A DNA stretch of 64,000 bases. It comes from JAIVJM01 sp963816985 (GTDB lineage: Bacteria > Acidobacteriota > Blastocatellia > Pyrinomonadales > Pyrinomonadaceae). Made by a program: the position numbers and the translations under genes. The stretch lies in contig CAWFMF010000004.1 in NCBI GenBank assembly GCA_963816985.1, positions 1,798,001 through 1,862,000 on the forward strand. Reading direction: 5' to 3'. Below, in pieces: positions 37,713 through 46,986 of this stretch. Within the stretch, counting starts at the first letter, position 1, and every line of letters begins with the position of its first letter. The notes beneath the pieces are model-generated. The model was not told the origin of the DNA. It made no database searches and was given only the letters and a program-made list of their open reading frames with translations.

Positions 37713-39113
37713 ATGTATTTCAAACAGTTCTACCTTGGGTGTCTGGCGCATGCCTCTTACCTCATCGGCTCGGACGGCGAGGCGGCGGTCGTTGACCCGC
37801 AGCGCGACGTCGGGCAGTACGTCTCGGAGGCCGAATCGCAAGGCTTGAAGATTAAGTACGTCGTCGAGACGCATCTGCACGCCGACTTCGTGAGCGGCCA
37901 CCGCGAACTCGCGGCGCGCACGGGCGCGGAGATTGTCTTCGGCGAGAAAGCAGGGGCGACGTTCCCGCACCGCGCTGTCAGAGACGGCGACGAACTACAA
38001 CTGGGCCGCGTCACGCTCCGCGTCATCGAGACGCCGGGCCACACGCCCGAAAGCATCTCCGTCCTCGTCATTGATAATGAAATCTCGCCTGAGCCGCAGA
38101 AGGTCTTGACGGGCGACACGCTCTTCGTCGGCGACGTGGGCCGCCCCGACCTCGCGGGCGCGCGCGGCTACACGACCGAGATGATGGCCGACATGCTCTA
38201 CGAGAGTCTGCACGGCAAACTCCTCCGGCTCTCGGACGGCGTCGAGGTCTACCCGGCGCACGGCGCGGGGAGCATGTGCGGGCGCAACATCTCGAAGGAA
38301 ACTTCTTCGACCATCGGCGAGCAGAGGCGTCTGAACTACGCCTTGCAGCCGATGGCGCGCGACGAGTTCGTGCGGCTGATGACGACCGACCTGCCGGAGC
38401 AGCCCGCCTACTTCTCCTTCGACGCCGAGATTAACCGCACGGGCGCAGACCCTCTGGACGCCTTGCCGCGTCCCGCCGCGCTCACGCCGCATTCGGTCGC
38501 CTCGCTCGCCAATCAGGGGCACGTCGTTCTGGACGTGAGAGCGGCGTCGGAGTTCGGCGCGGGCCACGTCCCCGGCGCGGTCAACGTCGGTCTCGGCGGG
38601 CAGTTCGCCTCGTGGGCCGGGAGCCTCGTCGTCGTCCGCACGCCCATCATCATCGTCGCCGAGACGGTCGAGCAGGTGGACGAGGCTTTAGTCCGGCTCG
38701 CGCGCGTCGGCCACGAGAGCGTGCGCGGCTACCTGCGCGGCGGCATGGACGCGTGGCGCGCGCACGAGATGGAAGAGGCGACCGTGACGCAAATCAACGT
38801 CAAAGACTTGCGGCGGATGCTCGACGAAGAGCCCGCGTTGCAGGTGCTCGACGTGCGCCGCCCCGCCGAGTACGCGCTCGGCCACGCGCCGCGAGCCGCG
38901 AGCGCGCCGCTCTCGCCGCGCCTCCGCGAAGACATCGCCGACCTCGAACGCGAACGCCCCCTCGCCGTCATCTGCGCCGGTGGTTACCGTTCGAGCGCCG
39001 CCACGAGCCTCCTCAAGCGCCTCGGCTTCAACCACCTCTTCAACGTCGAAGGCGGCACGCAAGCATGGGTCGCCGCCGGCTACCCGGTCGAGAGGCCGAG
39101 CACGACTATCTGA
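37713..39113 (+). CDS. MBL-fold metallohydrolase with two rhodanese domains
   Basis: 466 residues. The N-terminal ~250 residues are a metallo-beta-lactamase fold like persulfide dioxygenases: ETHLHADFVSGH (~52-63), TPGHTPES, LTGDTLFVGDVGRPDL and YPAHGAGSMCGR. The first rhodanese domain (~265-355) lacks its catalytic Cys (IIIVAETVEQ). The second (~365-460) keeps it in VICAGGYRSSAATSLL. Such fusions oxidise or transfer persulfide sulfur. The neighbouring sulfate transporter remnant and rhodanese lipoprotein suit a sulfur role; the exact substrate is inferred. Confidence 0.88.
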   Translation: MYFKQFYLGCLAHASYLIGSDGEAAVVDPQRDVGQYVSEAESQGLKIKYVVETHLHADFVSGHRELAARTGAEIVFGEKAGATFPHRAVRDGDELQLGRVTLRVIETPGHTPESISVLVIDNEISPEPQKVLTGDTLFVGDVGRPDLAGARGYTTEMMADMLYESLHGKLLRLSDGVEVYPAHGAGSMCGRNISKETSSTIGEQRRLNYALQPMARDEFVRLMTTDLPEQPAYFSFDAEINRTGADPLDALPRPAALTPHSVASLANQGHVVLDVRAASEFGAGHVPGAVNVGLGGQFASWAGSLVVVRTPIIIVAETVEQVDEALVRLARVGHESVRGYLRGGMDAWRAHEMEEATVTQINVKDLRRMLDEEPALQVLDVRRPAEYALGHAPRAASAPLSPRLREDIADLERERPLAVICAGGYRSSAATSLLKRLGFNHLFNVEGGTQAWVAAGYPVERPSTTI

Positions 39114-39115
39114 AA

Positions 39116-39196
39116 ATGATGAATGCGGAATGCGGAATGATGAATGAAAGACAACTTGCCTTCTATTCATCATTCATCATTCCGCATTCATCATTT
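39116..39196. repeat. Palindrome of GAATGCG / GATGAAT units
   Basis: The left arm (39116-39148) contains GATGAATGCGGAATGCGGAA; the right arm (39165-39196) is its near reverse complement (ATTCATCATTCATCATTCCG). It begins 3 nt after the MBL-rhodanese stop. AT-rich relative to the surrounding genes. Confidence 0.75.
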
Positions 39197-39368
39197 ATCT
39201 TCCATCCTGTCCATCCTGTGAATGCTCCTCCCGCGCGCACGGCGCTGTTCGTTCGCAAACTGCTAAGAGCCTCGCCCTCCGCTCGCCTTTTGCAACCCGT
39301 CTTCGGTCTTCGTCCGTAAAAACGCGGCGTCGGTAGCTTGCGCGTCTTGCGGCACGAGGATTGAAGAA

Positions 39369-39411
39369 GCACCTCTCCGAAGAGTCCGAAGAGTTCTTCG
39401 GCGGGAGGTGC
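39369..39411 (+). promoter_or_regulatory. Hairpin sequestering the ribosome binding site of the epimerase gene
   Basis: GCACCTC (39369-39375) pairs with GAGGTGC (39405-39411) and CCGAAGA (39377-39383) with TCTTCGG (39395-39401): two 7-bp helices split by a small internal loop. The Shine-Dalgarno GGAGG (39404-39408) lies in the lower stem, 7 nt before the ATG at 39416. Such structures can gate translation; no ligand is suggested. Confidence 0.5.
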
Positions 39412-39415
39412 GAAG

Positions 39416-40369
39416 ATGACGTTAAGGGGTCGAATCATTCTGGCGGGCGGGAGCGGCTTTCTCGGTGGCTCTCTGGCGGAAGAGTTGTTGCGGCAGGGGA
39501 GGGAAGTCGTCGTCCTGTCGCGCACGCCGAGAAAGAGTTCGGGACTCGTGCGTGAGGCAAAGTGGGACGGGCGGAGCGTCGGCGAGTGGGCGCGACTCTT
39601 GGAAGGCGCGGAGGCGGTCGTGAACCTCGCGGGCCGGAGCGTCAACTGCCGCTACACGCCCGCCAACCGGCGCGAGATTGTCGAGTCGCGCATCAACTCC
39701 GTGAAGGCTCTCGGTCAAGCAATCCAACAGTGCGCCGAGCCGCCGAAGGTCTTGGTGCAGGCGGCCTCGCTCGCCGTCTACGGCGACGCGGGGAGCCGAA
39801 TCTGTGATGATGACGCGCCCGCCGGGAGCGGCTTCTCCGCCGAGACGTGCCTGCGCTGGGAAGAGGCCTTCAACTCCGTAGAGCTTCCCGCGACGCGCAA
39901 GGTTTTGCTCCGCATCGGCTTCGCCTTGGGGCGCGGCGGCGGCGCGCTCGGAACCCTCTCAAGGCTCGCCAAGTTTTATCTCGGCGGCACGGTCGGCGGC
40001 GGGCATCAGTACGTCAGTTGGCTCCACGCCGACGACCTCAACCGCATCTTCCTGCGCAGCATCGAGCGGGCCTGCATGCAAGGCGTCTACAACGCGACGG
40101 GGCCGTGCCCTCTGACGAACGCCGAGTTCATGTGCGAGCTGCGGTGCGCGCTCCAACGCCCCTGGAGCCCGCGCGTGCCTGAGTGCTTCGTCCGCCTCGG
40201 CGCGTTCCTCATGCGGACGGAAGCCGAGCTTGCGCTCGCGGGACGGCGCTGTCTGCCCGAACGACTGCTCGAAGAGAACTTCAAGTTCCTCTACACCAAC
40301 CTCGAAAGCGCGCTCGCCGACATCTTCCGCGAGGATTCGCGTTTGACGCGCTTCGCCCCGTGCGTTTAG
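39416..40369 (+). CDS. TIGR01777 family NAD-dependent epimerase-like protein
   Basis: 317 residues. Extended short-chain-dehydrogenase fold with nucleotide motif ILAGGSGFLGGSLAEEL at the N-terminus, VNLAGRSVNCRYT, ESRINSVKALGQAI, VQAASLAVYGDAG, GHQYVSWLHADDLNRIF and a C-terminal DUF1731-like segment (FVRLGAFLMRTEAELALAGRRCLPERLLE). This is the YfcH/TIGR01777 family, whose substrate is unknown. The canonical Ser-Tyr-x-x-x-Lys triad is altered, as is usual in this family. Its RBS is buried in a hairpin. Confidence 0.88.
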   Translation: MTLRGRIILAGGSGFLGGSLAEELLRQGREVVVLSRTPRKSSGLVREAKWDGRSVGEWARLLEGAEAVVNLAGRSVNCRYTPANRREIVESRINSVKALGQAIQQCAEPPKVLVQAASLAVYGDAGSRICDDDAPAGSGFSAETCLRWEEAFNSVELPATRKVLLRIGFALGRGGGALGTLSRLAKFYLGGTVGGGHQYVSWLHADDLNRIFLRSIERACMQGVYNATGPCPLTNAEFMCELRCALQRPWSPRVPECFVRLGAFLMRTEAELALAGRRCLPERLLEENFKFLYTNLESALADIFREDSRLTRFAPCV

Positions 40370-40507
40370 CATCGCAGGTGTTCCCTTCGACACTTTCGCG
40401 GTGCGCAACGCGCGGGGTTCTTCGTCATCACTCGACAGGCCGCCTTAGAACTTTTCATCATCGTCGTCGTCGCCACCTTCCACGGCTACGGCGCGGCGTG
40501 GCTCGCC

Positions 40508-42019
40508 GTGCGGATGCTCTTCAGGCCGCACAAGCCCGTCAAACTTCTCGGCATCACCGTCTGGCCGCAGGGGATGATTCCGCGCCACCGCGAGCGGCTC
40601 GCGCAGACCATCGGCAACGCCGTGGGGAACGAGCTGGTCTCGCAGGAGACGGTCGTCCACGCGCTCTTCGAGACGGGATTTTTCCGGCGCAAGGTCGAGA
40701 GCTTCGTCAACGCCTACACGGAAGAGCTGCTCAACAAAAATTACACGTCGTTCCTCGACGCGCTGCCGAAGTCGGTGCGTCCCCGCGTGCTCGACGCCAT
40801 CTCCGCGCTCCAACTCCGCATCGCCGAATACATCGCCGGGATTCTCAAAAGCGAAGAGACCGCCGAGGCCGTCAACCGCTTCATTGACCGCCGCGTGGAC
40901 GAGCTGCTCTCGCAGAGACTCGACGCCGCCGTGGGCGCGGAGACCTTCGAGCAGGTGCTCGGCTTCGTCGAGGAGCGGTTCCGGGGCGTCGTCAACGAGC
41001 GCGGGTTCGAGTCGAAGGTGCGGCAGTTCGTCTCGGCGCGCGTGGACGAATTAGCCGCGAGCAGCACGACTCTGGCCGAGATGTTCACGCCCGAAACCGT
41101 CGCCGTCATCAAGGAGCGCGTTGACCGGCAAGTGCCGCCCGTCGTCCAGCACTTGACCGAAATCGCCACGCACAAGAAGACGCGGACGCAGATCGGCGCG
41201 CTCATCAAGCGCGAGGTTGACGACTACTACCAGCAGCTCTCGTTCTTCAAAAAAATCTTCGTCTCGCGCGAGCGCATCCACGACGAAGTTGACGAGATGG
41301 TCAACAAGACTCTGCCGCGCCGCGTCGGCGAGTTTCTTTCGGGCGAGGCGTTCGAGCAGCAGGCCGAAGAGTTCCTCAACTCGACGATTGACGGCGTGCT
41401 CGCGCGCCCCTTCAACGAGCTGGTCGGGAACATCGAGCCCGATAAGCTGGAACTCATCAAAGAACAGGTGGCGGGCCGCATCCTCGCCATCGCGCGGAGC
41501 ACGGAGCTGCGCACCTCCGTCTCGGCCTACGCCACGGACGCGCTCGAACGCGTCCGCCCGCACACTTTGCGCGCCCTCTTGGAGCACGCGCGCCCCGACT
41601 CCGCCGACGACCTCAAGCGCTTCCTCTCGCGCGGCCTGATGGACGTGCTCTCGCGCGAAGAGACGGCGCGGATGCTCAACGCCTTGCTGGCGGCGCAGGT
41701 CGAACGGCTCCTCGTCGCACCCATCGGCAGGCTCGCCGACCACGTGCCCGAAGAGAAGTTGAGGGCGGCGAGCGCGGCTTTGACCGAGCGCATCACGGAG
41801 GCGGCGCGCGAGCGCCTGCCTGCGACCATCGCCGAGTTCGACATCGGCGGCATCGTCCGCGACAAGGTCACGAACTACCCGGTCGAGAAGTTGGAGACGC
41901 TCGTCCTTTCGGTGGCGAAGCAGCACTTGAAGACTATCGAACTCTTCGGCGCGGCCATCGGCCTCGTCATCGGGCTGATGCAGGCGGCCTACCTCTACTG
42001 GAAACTCTTCTGGCATTGA
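40508..42019 (+). CDS. DUF445 family membrane protein
   Basis: 503 residues from GTG 40508. DUF445 features: RPHKPVKLLGITVWPQGMIPRHRERLAQTIGNAV, then long helical repeats with RVDELLSQRLDAA-like units, and a C-terminal membrane helix (LFGAAIGLVIGLMQAAYLYW). The family's N-terminal membrane helix, LELFIIVVVATFHGYGAAWLAVRMLF, is present in frame upstream (from ~40445), but no ATG, GTG or TTG lies between the previous stop (40367-40369) and GTG 40508. True initiation may therefore use a non-standard codon such as ATC 40427. Coupled to the downstream kinase (1-nt gap). Confidence 0.82.
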   Translation: MRMLFRPHKPVKLLGITVWPQGMIPRHRERLAQTIGNAVGNELVSQETVVHALFETGFFRRKVESFVNAYTEELLNKNYTSFLDALPKSVRPRVLDAISALQLRIAEYIAGILKSEETAEAVNRFIDRRVDELLSQRLDAAVGAETFEQVLGFVEERFRGVVNERGFESKVRQFVSARVDELAASSTTLAEMFTPETVAVIKERVDRQVPPVVQHLTEIATHKKTRTQIGALIKREVDDYYQQLSFFKKIFVSRERIHDEVDEMVNKTLPRRVGEFLSGEAFEQQAEEFLNSTIDGVLARPFNELVGNIEPDKLELIKEQVAGRILAIARSTELRTSVSAYATDALERVRPHTLRALLEHARPDSADDLKRFLSRGLMDVLSREETARMLNALLAAQVERLLVAPIGRLADHVPEEKLRAASAALTERITEAARERLPATIAEFDIGGIVRDKVTNYPVEKLETLVLSVAKQHLKTIELFGAAIGLVIGLMQAAYLYWKLFWH

Positions 42020-42020
42020 C

Positions 42021-45000
42021 ATGACACCCGACGCGCAACCCCAACGCGCCGCGCGGCAGCCGTCCCGCATGTGGGTTCCGTACCTCGTGCTGGCGGGCTC
42101 GCTTTTGCTGACGGCGGTCGCCGCCTACTACGTCGCCGCGAACGCCGAGGCGCATGACCGCCTCGGCTTCGAGACCGCCGTCCGGCGCACGACCGGCGAC
42201 ATCCAGCGGCGGCTCGACGCGCACGTCGCCCTGCTGCGCGCGGGCGCGGGACTCTTCGCCTCACAGGACGAGGTGACGCGCGCCGAGTTTCAAGCCTTCG
42301 TCGGGCGGCTCGACCTCCCGAACAGCTACCCCGGCGTGCGGGGCATCGGCTTCAGCCGCCGTGTCCCCGCCGCCGAACTCGAAGCGGTCGCCGCCGGAAT
42401 GCGCCAAGAGGGCTTCGACGACTTCGCCGTCAAGCCCGCGGGCGCGCGCGAAGAGTATTTTCCAATCGTCTACGGCGAGCCCCTCGACGCGCGCAGCCGG
42501 GGCGCGCTCGGCTTCGACATGTTCAGCGAGCCCGTGCGCCGCGAGGCGTTGGAGCGGGCGCGCGACACCGCCGCGCCCGCCGCGACGGGCCGCGTGACGC
42601 TCGTGCAGGAGAGCGAGACGAACAGACAGGCGGGCTTCGTCATCTACGTGCCCGTCTATCGCGGCGGCGCGATCCCGGCGACGATTGAAGAGCGGCGGGC
42701 GAATCTCGCGGGCTTCGTCTACAGCCCCTTCCGCGCCGACGACCTTCTCAACAACATCTTCCGCCACGAGCCCAGCCCGCTCGTCGCCCTCCGCGTCTAC
42801 GACGGCAAAGTAGCCGCGCCCGAAAACCTTTTGCACACGAGCGAGGGCGCGGGCGGAGCGTCCCGCGCTTCATCTCGAACGTGCCGATTGAAGTCGCGGA
42901 GCGCGACTGGCTGCTCGCCTACGCGACGCGCCCCGACTCCGCGCTCGCGTCCTCGCCGCGCAGCGTCCTGCTCATCCTCTTGGGCGGGCTGCTCTTCAGC
43001 CTCACGCTCTTCTTCGTCACGCGCTCACAGGCCCGCGCGCGCCGCGCCTCCGAGCTGAGCGCGGCGGCGCTCCGCGACTCCGAGACGCGCTTCCGCACGC
43101 TCGTCGAGCAGTCGCCCGTGAGCACGCAGATTTTCTCGCCCGACGGTCACACCCTGCGCGTCAACCGCGCGTGGGAGAAGCTCTTCGGCGCGAAGCTCGA
43201 ACAGATGGCGGGCTACAACGTCCTCGAAGACCGGCAGCTCGAAGAGAAGGGCGTCAGCGAGTTCATCCGCCGGGGCTTTCAGGGCGAACCGACGAACATC
43301 CCCGTCATCCTCTATGACCCGGAAGAGACCATCCCCAGCGTCAGCGCCTACGAGGACGCGCGCCGCTGGCTTCAGGCCGTCATCTACCCGGTCAAGGACG
43401 AAGAGGGCCGCGTCCGCGAAGTCGTCCTCATCCACGACGACATCACCGCGCGCAAAAGCTCCGAGGAGGCGGTGCGCTTTCAGGCTCACCTGCTCGACAC
43501 CGTGGAGCAGGCCGTCATCGCCACCGACCTCGAAGGCAAAATCATTTACTGGAACCGTTACGCCGCCGCGCTCTACGGCTGGGCGGCTGAAGAGGCCGTG
43601 GGCCGCCCCATCATAGAAGTGACACCGGCGGAGACGAGCCAGACGCAAGCCGCAGAGATTATGGACGCCCTTCTGGAAGGCAAGGCGTGGTCGGGAGAGA
43701 TGACTTTGCGCCGCCGCGACGGCACGACCTTCCCGGCGCTCGTCACCGACACGCCCATCCACGACGACACAGGCGCGCTCGTCGGGACGGTCGGCGTCTC
43801 CGTGGACATCACGGAGCGCAAGCGGCTCGAAGCGCAACTGCGCGCGCGCGCCGAAGAGCTGTCCGAAGCCAACCGCTTGAAAGACGAGTTCCTCGCCACG
43901 CTCTCGCACGAGCTGCGGACGCCCCTCACCGCCGTCCTCGGTTGGGCGAAGCTCCTGCGCTCCGAGCAGCTCGACCCGAAGGTCTCGGCCCGCGCGCTCG
44001 AATCCATCGAGCGCAACGCGGAGGCGCAGTCGCAGCTCATCAACGACCTCCTCGATGTCTCGCGCATCATCACCGGCAAGCTCCGCCTGACCGTGAGGCC
44101 GACCGCGCTCGCCGCCGTCATCGAGTCGGCGGCGGAAGGCGTGCGGCCCGCCGCCGAGGCGCGCGGCGTCCGCCTCGACGTGAGCCTCGACGCCTCGGCG
44201 GGCCGCGTCTCCGGCGACGCCGACCGGCTCCAACAGGTCTTCTGGAACCTTCTCTCGAACGCCATCAAGTTCACGCCGCGCGAGGGCTCGGTCGAGGTGC
44301 GGCTCGCGCGCGCGGGCGACTGCGCCGAGGTCTCAATCAGAGACACGGGCGCGGGCATCAACGCGGAATTCCTGCCGCACATCTTCGAGCGTTTCCGTCA
44401 GGCCGACGGCGCGATTACGCGCGAGCACGGCGGGCTCGGCCTCGGCCTCGCCATCGCGCGCCACTTAGTCGAGCTGCACGGCGGAACCATCCGCGCCGAG
44501 AGCGCGGGCGAGGGACGCGGCGCGACCTTCACCGTCAGCCTCCCGCTCCTCGAATCGAGGGGCGCGGACTCCGGGGCGCTGCGCGGAGAAGCCGCCGCCG
44601 ACGGCGGCGAAGAGTCCGCGACCCACAAGCCGCACTCCGCGCTGCTCTGGGGCCTGCGCGTGCTCGTCGTGGACGACGACGAAGATTCGCGCCTGCTCGT
44701 CTCGACCGCGCTCAAGGCGCACGGCGCGCAGGTCTCGGTCGCCTCCACCGCCGCCGAAGGGTTCGCGCGCCTCAAGGAGACGCGGCCCGACGTGCTCGTC
44801 AGCGACATCGGGATGCCGGGCGAGGACGGCTACGAGCTGATGCGGAGGATACGCGCCCTCGGCGAGACCGAAGGCGGGCGCACGCCCGCCGCCGCCCTCA
44901 CCGCCTACGCCCGCCCCGAAGACCGCGAGCAGGCGCTCGCCGCCGGCTACCAACTCCACATCGCCAAGCCCGCCGACCCCGCCGAACTCGCCGCCCTCGT

Positions 45001-45025
45001 CGCGGGCCTCGTGGGGAGAAGATAA
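42021..45025 (+). CDS. CHASE-PAS-PAS hybrid histidine kinase, one-base frameshift
   Basis: The frame beginning 42021 encodes a membrane segment (VLAGSLLLTAVAAYYV) and a CHASE sensor domain (PNSYPGVRGIGFSRRVPAAELEA). It leaves frame near 42845-42866 and resumes in the -1 frame as PRFISNVPIEVAERDWLLAY, a second membrane helix, two PAS domains (about 43080-43470 and 43480-43830), the phosphoacceptor SHELRTPLTAVLGW (H near 43907), N box NLLSNAIKFTPREG, G boxes IRDTGAGI and HGGLGLGLAIARHLVELHGG, and a C-terminal receiver (VVDDDEDSRLLV, VLVSDIGMPGEDGYE). A single missing base is the only lesion. It begins 1 nt after DUF445. Confidence 0.88.
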
Positions 45026-45054
45026 AGTGTGAAGGGGATAAACAGAGGGCAAAA

Positions 45055-45281
45055 GCCCCGAAGGGGCGCAAGATAATAGCCGGGGGCAAAGTGAAGGAGC
45101 GCAAGCGACTGAGCGACGCCCCCGGAATGGACAAGGAAAAAGAATCCGACCCTGAAGGGGTCGCACCGCCGCGTTGAGGTGCGACCCCTTCAGGGTCGGA
45201 TTCTTTTTAATAATCTTGACCGGGGGCGGCGCAGACTTCATCTGCTTTGCCCCCGGCTATTATCTTGCGCCCCTTCGGGGC
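45055..45281. repeat. Composite palindromic element, copy 2
   Basis: 227 bp: GCCCCGAAGGGGC at the left end, GCAAGATAATAGCCGGGGGC, central arms ATCCGACCCTGAAGGGGTCG and mirror, then GCCCCCGGCTATTATCTTGC and CCCCTTCGGGGC. The left half up to ~45168 and right half from ~45180 are near-exact reverse complements at the ends and centre but differ in the spacers. It lies 30 nt after the histidine kinase stop. Confidence 0.9.
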
Positions 45282-45488
45282 TCTCAGAAAATTTCTCCCT
45301 TCAACTTTTGCCTTTTACCTTTTGCGCTTTTCCTTCCTCCGGGCTTGCGCGGGACAACCATTTCGTTGGATAACAATACCAACCCCCGATGAAACCCCCT
45401 TCAGGGACAAAAGGTCAGGCCGCGCGCACTCTCTCCCGCGCGCGGAAAAATATTGTCGGAAGAAGACGAGGGAGATAAATTTAACGCC

Positions 45489-46463
45489 ATGTTAAGACGG
45501 CGATTCTCGAAGACTGCGGGTTGGCTGACGGCGGCGTTGCTGCTGCTGTCTTTATCGGCGGGCGGCGTGCGCGCGCAGCAGACGGCCTCCGACCGTCACG
45601 AGTCGGAGCGTTCGGACAAGCTGACGGGCGGGCGCATCGAGCGGGCGGAGTTCGCGGCGGGCGAGCCCGACATCCGTCTGACCTTGAACGTCCCTTCGTT
45701 CCGCCTCACGCTGTGGCAGAACGGCAAGGAAGTGAAGGCTTACTCGGTGGGCGTCGGGCGCAAGGAGTTCCCCATCTACATCGGCGACCGCGAGGCGACG
45801 CAGGTCATCTGGAACCCTTCGTGGATTCCGCCCGATAGCGCTTGGGTGAAGGAGAGCAAGGGCATCAAGGTCGGCGAGGTCATCAAGGCGAGCGACCCGC
45901 GCAACCCGCTCGGCAAACTCAAAATCCCGCTCGGCGACGCCTACCTCATCCATCAGGCGGCGAAGGCCACAGACCCCGGCAACCTCGTCTCGCACGGCTG
46001 CGTGCGGATGCTGCGCGCAGACCTCTACGACCTCGCCGAGAAGATCGTCGCCGCGCGCTCCGTCGCCGTCTCGCGCAAAAAAATCGAGGCGGCGAAGCGC
46101 GGCTCTCGCCAGCTCGTCGCCGAACTCGAAGAGCCTCTGCCCGTGGACATCAACTACGACACGCTCGTCGTCGAGGGCGGCGTCCTGCACATCTACCCGG
46201 ACGTGTACGACCGTGGCACGAACACGGTCGCGCGACTGCGCGCCGAACTGGAATCGAGCGGGACGGACGCCGCCGCGCTCGACGACAAGACGCTCGCCGG
46301 GATGCTCAAGCGCGTCACGCGCCGCACGAAGTTCGTCGTTGACGTGCGCAGCATCGCCGAAGGCCGCGCCCTCGTTGACGGTCGCGCCGAGCCCCTCCTC
46401 GGTCGCCCCGCGACCAAGAAACCCGCCCCGCGCAAACGCGCCGTCGCCAACACGGGACGGTGA
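45489..46463 (+). CDS. L,D-transpeptidase (YkuD) family protein
   Basis: 324 residues from ATG 45489. Signal peptide to ~30 (LSAGGVRAQ). The YkuD domain spans about 55-200: RLTLNVPSFRLTLWQNGKEV, AYSVGVGRKEFPIYIGDREATQVIWNPSWIPP and the catalytic SHGCVRM near 168-174 (Cys nucleophile, His). A C-terminal domain continues after ~215 and ends in a basic tail (KKPAPRKRAVANTGR). L,D-transpeptidases make 3-3 cross-links or attach proteins in peptidoglycan. It works in the periplasm; with the VanY-type gene nearby, cell-wall remodelling is the common theme. Confidence 0.92.
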   Translation: MLRRRFSKTAGWLTAALLLLSLSAGGVRAQQTASDRHESERSDKLTGGRIERAEFAAGEPDIRLTLNVPSFRLTLWQNGKEVKAYSVGVGRKEFPIYIGDREATQVIWNPSWIPPDSAWVKESKGIKVGEVIKASDPRNPLGKLKIPLGDAYLIHQAAKATDPGNLVSHGCVRMLRADLYDLAEKIVAARSVAVSRKKIEAAKRGSRQLVAELEEPLPVDINYDTLVVEGGVLHIYPDVYDRGTNTVARLRAELESSGTDAAALDDKTLAGMLKRVTRRTKFVVDVRSIAEGRALVDGRAEPLLGRPATKKPAPRKRAVANTGR

Positions 46464-46468
46464 AGAAG

Positions 46469-46551
46469 AAAGTCAGAAGGCAGAACGCTGAACGCTGAAC
46501 TGAAAGACGGTTGCTTTCAGTTCAGCGTTCAGCGTTCTGCCTTCTGACTTT
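46469..46551. repeat. Perfect 38-bp palindrome
   Basis: Arms 46469-46506 and 46514-46551 are exact reverse complements around a 7-nt loop. The arm contains the direct repeat GAACGCTGAACGCTGAACTG. It fills the gap between the convergent L,D-transpeptidase and PilZ genes, ending 6 nt before the PilZ stop. Confidence 0.85.
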
Positions 46552-46556
46552 AATTC

Positions 46557-46934
46557 TCAGGCGGCGAGGTGTGTCAGGAGTCGCTTGAGGCGGACGCGCG
46601 TGCGGGGGGTGAATTCGGCGAACTGGAGGCCGAAGCCCTGTTCGGGGTCGGCGTAGACGACGACTCCGTAGAGCCTGAGCGTCTCCTCGATGCCGTGGGC
46701 CGAGAGTTGGACGCTCACCACGTCGTGCTCGCGCACACCGGCGGCCATCCTTGAGAGGACGCCGATGCCGCCCATCCCGATGTCGCGGCACAAGCCCCGC
46801 TCGACCTGCGGCGTGAGCGACTCGCCGTAGACGAAGCCGACGGGCACGATGAGGTCGTAGCGCGGGAAGCGACGCCTCTTGCCCCAGAGGTAGCTGACCT
46901 CAAAAGTCTCGCCGTAAATCGTGTCCGTCATCAT
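46557..46934 (-). CDS. PilZ domain protein
   Basis: 125 residues from ATG 46934 (GAGGTG upstream). The c-di-GMP-binding PilZ pattern is visible: RRRFPRYDLIVPV (RxxxR region) and CRDIGMGGIGVLS (D/NxSxxG-type; Ser replaced by Gly here). The remainder is a six-stranded beta barrel (VVSVQLSAHGIEETLRLYGVVVYADPEQGFGLQF). It would act as a c-di-GMP effector, though the substituted second motif weakens prediction of binding. Stand-alone domain. Confidence 0.82.
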   Translation of the reverse strand: MMTDTIYGETFEVSYLWGKRRRFPRYDLIVPVGFVYGESLTPQVERGLCRDIGMGGIGVLSRMAAGVREHDVVSVQLSAHGIEETLRLYGVVVYADPEQGFGLQFAEFTPRTRVRLKRLLTHLAA

Positions 46935-46986
46935 AAGACACCTCAAACGCGGACTCCGGTCGGTCGGGGCGAGCGCGCCGCGCGGC

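Noticed and set aside
45055..45281. Insertion sequence
   Set aside because: No transposase ORF, no target-site duplication visible; the element is fully palindromic and ~225 bp.
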